A DNA stretch of 64,000 bases from Phoronis australis (Eukaryota > Phoronida > Phoronidae): the NCBI GenBank assembly GCA_002633005.1, contig NMRA01000383.1, forward strand, positions 339,586 to 403,585, given 5' to 3'. Under the pieces are notes generated by a model. The model was given only the letters and a program-made list of their open reading frames with translations. It was not told the DNA's origin and searched no databases. Position numbers and translations under genes: made by a program. How positions within the stretch are numbered: position 1 is the stretch's first letter; each line of letters begins with the position of its first letter. Below, piece after piece: positions 55,225 to 64,000 of this stretch.

Positions 55225-57140
55225 ATGGACTTGCGGACGGCTCACAGAGTCATTCGAGACTTTTTGAAAGTCACATTATTATGGTTTATAGACTTGATTT
55301 GGCAAATTATACTGAGAACGACAGAGAAAGTAAACTCTGTCATGTGGAGAACCCCGTGCAACGAAAACGCTTCTGCAAGCACGGCAATGGACGACAAGGT
55401 GTTAGGAGATGCATCTGTCGAGGAAACAGAACTTGACATGGTATTAATGGAATCTGGTGCCAGGTGTCTAGCAGACGCTGTCCACAAATCAAAGGCACAC
55501 GCCGGGCAGGTAGCCGAGTGCAAAGTCGAGTGCGAAATCGGAAACTCGTCAGGCATCCACAAAGCAGACGATAAATGTGAAAGAAACACTTCGGAGGAAG
55601 TGTGCCCCATTTCCCAAAACGAAAAGGGAAAGGAGAATGTCCATCAGAAGACTGACAGAGAGAACGAGCCTATTGGTCGCCATGAAGCTGTAGGGAGAGC
55701 AGTAGTGAACCTGGATGTCAGAAACCAGGCAGGCGATGTTGACGGCGTTCAACAGGACCTCATTCAACTGCCAGGTATCGCTCAGTTCTCTGATGATGGT
55801 AACAGTAAGGAGACAGTCCAGAAATCAGAAAGCGAACCCGTACAAAGTGACCACTTCGAAGACCCCACACTGGCAGATTCCAATGAGTCGACTGAGGAGT
55901 CTTCAACTTCGAAGGAAATGTGCCCCATTTCCACAGAAAAAGATGAGGTGAAGGAAGAAAATGTCCAGGAGAAGGCGGATCTGCCAAAAACAGAAAGAGA
56001 GCCAATTGGTCACCAGGACGGCGAAACAGCAGAGCAGCAGAGGCAGCAGGGGTTACTGGCAAGTCAGATTACAAATTTTACTGTTTACGAAACTGAGCTT
56101 ACATCTGAGGTTGAAGACAGCATCAAATTAGGAAATGATGAAGATATTCCTATGGAGAACGACAGAGGGCGTAGTATCTTAGTGCTGCCTTACGGCACAG
56201 TTTCCACTCTTAACATACATGTAGGTGCTTCAGAAATCATCCGCCATACCTCTGCACATACGACTGACACTGGAGGGAGGGTAGTAGTGGAATTGGATGG
56301 TAGAGACAAAGCAGCCGACGTTAACGATGTTGGACGGGAAGTCATCCAACCGTCAGGTGTCGCTGGCTTCGCTGATGATGCTGATAGTAAGATGAATTCG
56401 AAAATAAAACCCTTGAAAGTGACCACTTAGAAGACGCTACGCTGCCTGAATTCACTGAGCAGACTAAATCGACAGTTTCCCTTGTCATCAGTAAGAAGTT
56501 TACACAGGACACCCAAAGCTCTGCAGATGAGACTCTGTACAGTACATCAAGAAGCGTCGAAGGTACAAGTCCAAAAGACGGCAAATTGCACAGTTTCGAG
56601 TTGTCTGAACATGCCATTTCTGCTCTTGCTGCAAATCTTTTAGAAAACACTTGCATCTCCATAGCCGAAGCTACAAAGGGCGAGATTATAGTCGCAAATG
56701 TTCAAGCCAATTATGAACCAGGGATGGTTGCAACTGTTCGCCCTGAATTCGATAGACCCTCTCCTGTTGCAGCGCTGCCCAAGTGTGATTTATCGTTTGC
56801 TTCAGGAGATCATTCAGCGGACACTGATTGCAAGAAGAAAAACAAAACAAAATTTCAAAGTCGCAACAACCCATTCACCACTGAGGACATTCGTCAAGAA
56901 GACGTCAAGAAGTCTGGATTTGCGCATGTCCCTCTTGATGCATTTTCTTCTGTTTCAGAGGACTATGATTTTACGGATAAGCCAAATACTATGAAACGTG
57001 GGGGACTTTTCAAACGTTTGAAATCACGATTCAGACGGAACAGTGGCGTGGGCAAGGAGTCTTCCACTTCTTCTCCGCAGGCGCAAAGATTCACTTCACG
57101 ATGGCGTCATTTGATGTGTTGTTGTGCCAACGAAGGCTAG
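55225..57140 (+). CDS. Acidic repeat protein with N-terminal hydrophobic helix and basic/Cys-Cys-Cys tail, frameshifted
   Basis: Two abutting frames form one intronless coding region. The first runs from ATG at 55225 to a TAG at 56428. The second is open after TAA at 56388 and ends TGCTGTTGTGCCAACGAAGGC-TAG at 57140. A hydrophobic helix lies at residues about 16-33 (FLKVTLLWFIDLIWQIIL). A long Glu/Asp/Lys/Ser-rich region has two repeat types: E(V/M)CPIS with EPIGRHE/EPIGHQD (residues about 124 and 230), and AVVNLDVRNQAGDVDGV / VVVELDGRDKAADVNDV (about 158 and 352). The tail has a basic patch (GLFKRLKSRFRR) and MCCCANEG, a possible palmitoylation site. I know no family. The two ends suggest membrane attachment. 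The break may be an assembly error, since both parts look constrained. Confidence 0.65.
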
Positions 57141-57322
57141 AACACCTACGTCATATTTCACAGCTGAGGGACTTCATTACAAGATCAACTTTGAGCGCTT
57201 TTTAACACTTTTAACACTGGCGCTTTTTATTATAAAATACGCTGCACTTCCGTGTATGTTTCGCAACAATTAAGTCTCAGTTGTGTACATACATTGAGTG
57301 TAAATTGCATGATGAAGGGCAA

Positions 57323-57328
57323 AATAAA
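57323..57328 (+). terminator. Polyadenylation signal AATAAA after the acidic repeat protein
   Basis: A perfect AATAAA lies about 185 bp after the stop at 57140, a plausible 3' UTR length. It is followed by a GTGTTTTAATT-rich stretch. Confidence 0.45.
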
Positions 57329-57329
57329 A

Positions 57330-59940
57330 TGAAGGTGCAGGTGTAAAGTGTGTTTTAATTGGCGATTAAGCTGAAAGTTGCGTTAATTGCTTTTCCCACT
57401 CTTTAGTTTAATGAGACATTTCTCTTTCATCGCCTAACTAGACTGACACCATACGTAGGTTACATGGTCTCCTAGTCAGGGTGGGTAGCTGCCACGCAAG
57501 GTAGATTATTCGGGTTTCTGAAGCAGTAAAATGGGTGCCAAAATGTTCCGTTTTGGGGGGATGCATAACGTCGTGATAGAGTGTAGTAGCTGGAGCACTA
57601 CACTAACTCGGGCCAGTTGGAATATCCAATCACATTAAAATCCCAGAATTCTGATAAACGCATTTTCATTAACGGCCCAGATTTAGCCTTCGTGTTTTCT
57701 TTTTGCCCAAACAGTATGAGCGGAGAACAACCTATTCAGTTTGTGGATAATAGCGCGTCCAGTTTATTGCATTACTGTTATTTTGAATCGTTACCAACTT
57801 TTACAAATTTGCACCACTTCATAACAGTTGACAATTTATTAAGACATCTGCACAAAAATATAATACTTTAAAAATCAGCCCGTAAACCGCAGCTAGCATT
57901 ATATCAGGGCTTTTGACAATGAACACACAATAATAAACAGGGATACTCAACTGTTATCATTATATACAACAATAAGAGAACAGAGAAAAGTGTAAAGTAA
58001 CGTCGACTTATAACACATCAATACAACAACAGACTGTTATAAACAAATGATGCGACGGATTTAAGCAGAATGAGATTAGTTTCTACACTAAATTTACTTG
58101 AACCATTACTGAGGATATTGGCTTTGTCTAGCAAACTACGGGATTCATTAGGTGTAGAGAACACGTCAGAGTTACTTTCAATGATCCGGGAGAGTCCCTG
58201 CCTGGTTCATACTAAATGAAAATAGCATTTGAAATCCTCGCTAACTGGTGCAACCTAATTGCCCAACCGAGGCAAAGGGAACGTTGAAGCCATTTCATGA
58301 GAGTTATCAGTTTTTCAAGTCTTGTTTAAGTACTGTGATAAAGTTATTGATGTTATTGAATGAACCATTTTCTATCATGGTATGGAAAAGTCGACTGCAG
58401 TTGATCACGCGCTGTTTGATCAGTAGGCAGATCCCACATTCGACCCACGTCCTCGAGTAAAGAATTCGGGCACCTATCGCAATCGGCCACACTGCCTCCT
58501 CTTTCGACCCGCTATCTGAACAATTAAAATTTTACATGGGACACTTGTCTAACTTCTGATTTGCTTTCCTATTGCCCAATTACAGATCAGACGTCAGATA
58601 GACTCTCTTGTCGTGAGAAGCGTACGTTCATTTCTAAAGACCACACCCAGTTATTGTTGAATAGTTTCATAAACTGCATTTCGTTGTAGACCGTTCACTC
58701 AAATGTGGAAAGCCAAAGAGGAAAGATCTAGGGCACATATTTTCCATTCAAGAATTAAAAACTCTGCAAGATAGCTAAGCCAAAATGTACTGGAACAATT
58801 TAAAAAGTCTTCTTTTTATTTGTCAAAAAATGAAACTGTTTATTTGGGGAACTAGCAAACCGCAGAAGTTTTGAATCGTGTCTCCAGAAGTAAACCTAAA
58901 AGGGCTTGTCATTTCAAAAATCTCAGAGTTGATAGGGCCATAGGTATTGCTTTTCACTTATTTAAGATGAAATTTTAAAAAACTTCAAAGTCAAGTAAAA
59001 CAATGTAGCCGTGTGTTCTACACAAAAATAATGTTTTTTGGCAGCAGATTCTATTCAGCAGAATGTCCAACCATACTTCCATACTTAATTTCAAATCGTC
59101 GCCGGAAAATGACTGGAATTGTTAAAATTGTTACTCGGCTAAGGGTTGTGTGGTTTTGCTTGTAAACATTTCGAAGGTTAAAAAGATAAAATGTGAAATT
59201 AAGAACGTCTTGTAGAGTTGTGTAGGTTACCTAAATTTCATACGGAGATTCGATATGCGCAGGAGGGAAATACCCGTTGTCACAGCGCCGTCTACATGTA
59301 TGCGGAAAGATGGCTTCCGTTAGGAAACAGCGACTTTTGTGGGAAAAATGGTCTCTTAAGTTCATATAATAAAACAATGCAGGCACTAAATTGGGGTCCA
59401 AGACAGAATTTCAGTCCAGCCATATTAATATTCACAACCGCTGGGGCATTGGCTCTCTCGTAAACTTGGATTTCTTTTTGAGACTTTATCGTGAGCACCA
59501 AACGAAATTTACGCCTGTTCTTAATATCGCTGTTTTCCCATGAATTTGCCTTTCTTTTTCGCTTCATGTTACCAAAACACATGGTCACGCCTGTCTAATA
59601 AAGAACTTGTCGCCGTCTGTCGGGTTAATGAATTTCAATATGGCGCGCGTATTTCAGTTATTGACTGACGTCCCGGTTGGCACCTGCTTGACGAGCTCTC
59701 CTGACAAGACCTGCCATTTTAACATTATCCAAATGATCCTATTTCCATAATTTTAACAAAATTAGAAACCTATTTGATATACCATAGTCACGTTATTGCA
59801 CCGTGACTTCGAGCAAATTGGCCATACTTGTTTGTTCACTGATGCTAACGCTTATTTACATTGTTGATACACATACGGTTTTCTTGTTTCCTGTCCAGGC
59901 GCCAACTTTTCTAAAGTTATTTAGTTACAACTATGTTTTT
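57330..59940. other. Intergenic stretch without a recognised gene
   Basis: Apart from the degraded SINE-like piece at 58.4 kb, only short random frames are seen between the acidic repeat protein and the six-cysteine peptide gene. Confidence 0.6.
58395..58503 (-). mobile_element. Possible degraded tRNA-like SINE head, copy 3
   Basis: GGCCACACTGCCTCCTC matches the head of copy 1, preceded by a weakly similar body. Upstream, GAACCATTTTCTATCATGG resembles 61105, which suggests a different partner repeat. Confidence 0.45.
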
Positions 59941-59943
59941 CAG

Positions 59944-60327
59944 TACGTTGTCCAAGCCATGTTCGTCGCTGTTGCGGTTGCGACACTTCAGTTGTGGCTT
60001 ATCCAAATGAGCATCGCCAGCCCTCTGAACGAGAAGCTGATGAACGTCTGCGACGAAGATCCTGGCGCTGCCATGACTTGCAAGTGGTGCTACGACGTCA
60101 TGGGTGCCGAGTACACGAAAAATTGCTGCACGAGCGAGACGGTTTTCAAGGAGTGTTTCGCCATGAAAGTCCTTATGGCCTTCACGCAGTCGTCTGACTA
60201 CCACGCCGACGCTTCTGAAGAAGGACGAAAGGTCGAAGGTGAAACCTCTCCGATGAAATCGCAAAAGCGCTTCAAGTGGCCCCATGCTTGGTTCAAGCGT
60301 ACCGTCACTCGACGCACCGTTACATAA
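59944..60327 (+). CDS. Small secreted six-cysteine peptide or prohormone-like protein (terminal exon)
   Basis: The exon begins after CTATGTTTTTCAG at 59943. ATG at 59959 gives 122 residues. The N-terminus MFVAVAVATLQLWLIQMSIA looks like a signal peptide. The mature part has six cysteines in the order C-x9-C-x2-C-x11-CC-x8-C (VCDED, TCKWCYDV, NCCTSE, KECFAM), enough for three disulfides. The tail is basic (FKWPHAWFKRTVTRR). The frame extends 52 codons upstream, but that part runs through the pyrimidine-rich acceptor, so an upstream non-coding exon is likely. The codons are GC-richer than the surroundings, which supports coding. I do not recognise the family; a neuropeptide, venom-like or immune peptide would all fit. 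Confidence 0.6.
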   Translation, partial: YVVQAMFVAVAVATLQLWLIQMSIASPLNEKLMNVCDEDPGAAMTCKWCYDVMGAEYTKNCCTSETVFKECFAMKVLMAFTQSSDYHADASEEGRKVEGETSPMKSQKRFKWPHAWFKRTVTRRTVT

Positions 60328-60329
60328 AT

Positions 60330-62890
60330 CAAAACATTATGTTTAATTGCAATCGATTTGTCTTAATGGGCTTTATTGAGAATATAACTTATATTTGAAA
60401 CCCTTCGTCTTACAGCTGTGAACTGGGTGAGAATTCTAATTGCGCCCAATGTGAACATTTTCAAATTAGTTGTCTTTAGATTGCACTTTTTCATGTTATC
60501 GTCTCTGATCCGCCGCTTTGGAAAATACATCAGATGGCGCTTTAAACCTCTGTGTTTCAACGTGGCAAGGTATATTGTCATTCAAATTTACAAAATATCA
60601 TTGCGTTACTATCACGTTTAGCTGCCGAGGGAATTTAAAACTCTGTTCATTAAAAGTAAATATTTTACAAACTACTAGATTATTTAGTGAAATTTTCTTT
60701 ATATGGTGTGACAACGACTGAAATGTCAGTGAATCATAAGCGCTTAAAATGTGGGACATGTGATAGCAGTGATCAGCAATTAAGATGGACGTGCCTAGAA
60801 ATCATATCTCCCTTCATTGAAAATGAATGTTTAGCTTGTGTAACGTAGAATAACCTTGTTCACCGTATTTCCTTTGCACCCACGACCTAAAATGGAAATT
60901 GTTAAATAAATCGATAAAACCTTTAAAAATGGTCGAAACATTTTCCGTGGCAAAATAGCAGTAGAATTCTACCACTGTAAGAGAGAACAATGGCGGTTTA
61001 TATGAAGAAGTTAAATTCTACAAGTCTTAGTCAACCCTGCCGGAAGTGTTGTCATTTTGACACACTTCGTTACCTAGGGTAACCGCTGATGTTCTGTTTG
61101 GAAACCATTTTCCATCACGGCATAGAAAAGTTTGCGACAGATTTTGTGCGGCTGAATAATTTCCCGTTTTGGGTTATGCGTACGAAGGGAATGCGTACAT
61201 GTAGTAACTCGTGAAACACACCGATAGTTCCGTTAAACTAAAGTTACGCTTATAATAAACGAATTTAGGAACATATATACAATATTTGTGTTTGTTGACA
61301 GTGAAATTTATGTTCTTCACCGGAGTACTGGCATGTTTCGTTGTATGTTTTCTGCAATTAAGGAATAAATATTAACTTACAAGTACAATCTTTAGTTTTC
61401 GCTATAATACTCTTGGGCGGATCCAGGATTTTGAGTTAGAGAGGAGCCAGGGCAGAGTATTAGCCACGACTTTGCCCGTCAAAAATTCGCACCTCCAAAG
61501 TGCCAAATGGAATCTGGGATAATTTAAGGGGGTCAAGGCCCCCTTGCCCCCCTCTAAATCCGCCACTGATACTTCCTATCTAAATGAAGTTTGAAAAAAA
61601 TACTAAACGCTATTAAAAGTGAATCACGTTCTGTTATTGCGTTTCTGCTTTGCAGGTGGGGGTATCCGATTATATTCTTGATTCGGGGCACCCATTTAAA
61701 GAGTTGACTCAAAAGAACTCAACTGTTTGTTAGAAGCTTTAGTCAAAAGGTTATCGGTTGTCTTTCTGCAGAGTTTTGTTCCGGAAATGTCATCCTGTGG
61801 TAGGAATATGGACTCTTAAACAACTGAATTTTAACCCATTAAAGGAGAATGCCACCCAAAACAACCTATTTTGTATCAATTTCGATCGAGTAGTTCCACT
61901 CCATAACAGCAAGTTCAGTTCTTTTGCCTGACACCTGACGGCAGACGGAGGTGTTGAAATTAACTGGTTGGAACGCAGTCTGTTCAACAGTTCACAACAC
62001 ACTTAGGCCTACTAGTGGTGTCAGTTTATCGCTTTAATTCGTTGTTTTACACCAATAAATCATCAAAATTAGTTGTAGAACACTTACAAACACACAGAGT
62101 TCTTGAACAAACGTGTTGTTTTATTTTGCTGTCACGGAATTATAGGTATTTGAACGTACCGTAGCCTACAGAGTGGGGTAGGCTAATTTACCAAGGTCGA
62201 TCGCGGGAGTTTGGCGTCTGCTCGGTGATAAATTCGAATTATTCTTCCTTGAAATACAGACAGGAGAACATAGCTGTGTGTTGGAGTTTTTCAGTTCTAA
62301 ACACACAAAACGTTTGTTATCCAGGCCTGAGTGTCTCGGATTCCGATCAGCCGGGTCCGTCGCGGCCGGACTGAAGTCATCACGAACCAGTCAAAATTGG
62401 AAACTGAACTTCCAAGTCACGAAAATACTGTTCTATATAGTACACCTAAGAAATAATGTGCACGTCTTATTTTGGTGAATTCGCCGAGGAACTGCATATC
62501 TTCTTACTTGTCGATCGGAGGTTCCCCTTCCACAGAACCGCCAGTAACAATGATTCGAATAATATATATCAGTGTATATCTAAACAAAGATTCGCTTAGC
62601 ATCTGATCATAGCATATAAAATCGAGTAATTGTTTCACAACAGCTTCCTGTCATTAAACACTGAATTAGCATGCTCTCACACGACCTTGGTGCTCGGTCA
62701 ATTAGCTTCATTGCATCTGGAGCCGGTAGCCCATTGATTTATCCATTGCTGGCTTTTCAAAATATTTGCACTCACGAACACACGAAAGGCATTAAAAACT
62801 GTAACTAATGAGACAGACAGGGTGATAATAATTCATTTGAAACAGAACGCACAACAATAAATTTCAACATAGCAACCCCGACTTAGACGA
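60330..62890. other. Intergenic stretch without a recognised gene
   Basis: It holds one short MITE at 61.4 kb and a repeat at 61.1 kb shared with 58.37 kb. A piece GAGAATGCCACCC at 61.84 kb also occurs at 37.08 kb just after CARD-DD exon 2. Nothing else is supported. Confidence 0.55.
61414..61569. mobile_element. Short MITE, GGATCCAGGATTTTGAG family, copy 3
   Basis: It runs from GGGCGGATCCAGGATTTTGA to CCCCCTCTAAATCCGCCACT. It is the best-preserved copy, with complementary ends. Confidence 0.85.
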
Positions 62891-62897
62891 GTTCTCA

Positions 62898-63179
62898 TCA
62901 GTCTCTTTTTTTCCCTGGCATGAGCTGTTTGGTAAGCCAGCATTCGCCAGTGAAATAACTGTCGACGAAATGCCGGCCACAGACACGGAGATGTTTCACG
63001 GCCTCGTACTTGGTATTAACGGCGTACTTTTTATTCTTCACTACCGCGAGCCACTTCCGAAGCATTATGGGCTCTCGAGGAGATCGAAAAAACGATATAC
63101 CCGCCTCCCGCTCAGTAACGCTAGAACCTCGCTTAAAAGCAAGACTTCGCGAGATTACGGTCTTGTCACCTTTTCTCAC
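62898..63179 (-). pseudogene. THAP zinc-finger domain fragment
   Basis: The minus-strand frame contains AGISFFRSPREPIMLRKWLA, VNTKYEAVKHLRVCGRHFVD and SYFTGE. This is the second half of a THAP finger: FFRxP, the invariant Trp, then C-x2-H followed by F. The first Cys pair of the C2CH set is absent; GSSVTERE stands where it should be. Either the start lies in another exon or the copy is degenerate. THAP fingers bind DNA and occur in P-element-type transposases and host regulators. No transposase domain is visible nearby. Confidence 0.65.
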
Positions 63180-63921
63180 TCTGTCGAAAACCCTACATAA
63201 AGAATGACATGTTTTGAATCAATTCCCATCAACAGCTGTACAGATGAGAACAGAAACTTTATTATGTTGAATATTTTTGGCTCCCGGCTTTCAATTCTAC
63301 TGAAAATCAAGGTAGGCTTAGAAAAAAATGGGCAATTCACAAAAATCAGCACTTTTTCACCCCAAAACACCACTTCCCTGCCGATGCACGAAACGAAAGC
63401 CAACATTAGATTTCTACAAATTTCCCAACAGTACTGCCCACCAAGTGTTTTGTTTTTGCAATTTTGGCTTGCTTGAGGGCTACCTGAAATCGCAGCCAAT
63501 TTCTGAGTCGCTACTCATAGCAATTCCGTTACTGCAACTGGCGGCTGCCATCCTGAAGAGGAGTGCAACTACAGCTGAGCAAATGTACGATTCCATAGAT
63601 TTCATGATCTTTCGAATAAAATCAGTGAAGATTCACCGATATTTTTATTCTGTCGTATGCTAAATTTCGCCAAATGAAAAGTAGGTCACAACTGGAGGGA
63701 CTCCTGGAGTACAGTATGTCATAGATTACAGACAGCACATGCACTATAGTCTCTGGCTAGGTCGACTCGATGGCACTGTTTACGCTTTTCTAATCTTTTA
63801 ACGAAATATTTTGATAAAAAAATTCAGGTTCATAGATCAGGTACACACTCATCTCGTCCTGGCCAAACAGTTAGCTCCGGTAGGTCTAGGGCTGTGTCTA
63901 AGTAAAATTAATGTGTGGAAT

Positions 63922-64000
63922 TCAGTGACGGATCTAGGATACCACAGGGGGGGCAACATATGTTGCCTCGTGGAATTGGGCAAAGTGCAATTGTATGTGC
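63922..64000. mobile_element. Start of another GTGACGGATC-type MITE, cut by the window edge
   Basis: CAGTGACGGATCTAGGATAC followed by CACAGGGGGGGCAACA resembles the left end of the short MITE family. Only 79 bp are visible. Confidence 0.5.

Noticed and set aside
63328-63663. Plus-strand frame with CRCTKRKPTLDFYKFP resembling a THAP N-terminus
   Set aside because: The invariant Trp and the C-x2-H part do not follow, and it overlaps no splice model; probably chance.

Overview
The window is eukaryotic, intron-rich, AT-rich DNA (impression about 38-40% GC, not computed). It most likely comes from a non-vertebrate metazoan. Reasons: genes are split by GT..AG introns; tRNA-derived SINEs, hAT-like MITEs, foldback elements and minisatellites fill introns and intergenic space; and the recognisable genes are metazoan (a FIRRM/C1orf112 homologue, a CARD-Death domain adaptor, a secreted coiled-coil/CNTNAP-type fibrinogen-like protein, a THAP finger). 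A marine invertebrate such as a lancelet, hemichordate or cnidarian would fit, but I cannot fix the species. Two N gaps (13390-13442 and 34559-35343) and single Ns mark a draft assembly.

Layout. (1) 1-25.5 kb, minus strand: most of a FIRRM (C1orf112, DUF4487) gene. I place 15 exons with compatible frames and one weaker candidate. The 5' end is at about 25.5 kb and the 3' end runs off the left edge. One exon lies in a ~1.9 kb direct duplication abutting the N gap. (2) 7.4-9.2 kb, plus strand: a two-exon secreted coiled-coil/fibrinogen-like gene interleaved with FIRRM; a FIRRM exon lies inside its intron. As assembled it carries an in-frame stop and a frameshift. (3) 21.0-22.6 kb, inside FIRRM intron 1: a degenerate ~445-bp tandem repeat that places a CTCF-like motif about every 144 bp. 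(4) 25.5-36.3 kb: repeats, a 1-kb hAT-like element, an unusual GC-rich island, and the large gap. (5) 36.3-42.7 kb, plus: a six-exon CARD-Death domain gene (RAIDD/CRADD-like order), followed by a non-LTR retrotransposon remnant. (6) 45-53 kb: mostly non-coding repeats with a few weak first-exon candidates. (7) 55.2-57.3 kb, plus: an acidic, internally repeated protein with a hydrophobic N-terminal helix and a basic/Cys-Cys-Cys tail, disrupted by one frameshift. (8) 59.9-60.3 kb, plus: a small secreted six-cysteine peptide gene. (9) 62.9-63.2 kb, minus: a THAP-domain fragment. The rest is repeats.

These genes do not form an operon. FIRRM acts with FIGNL1 in removing RAD51 during recombination repair, the CARD-DD protein should be a death-fold adaptor, and the secreted proteins are unrelated to both. 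Family assignments come from recalled sequence patterns and were not checked by any search.
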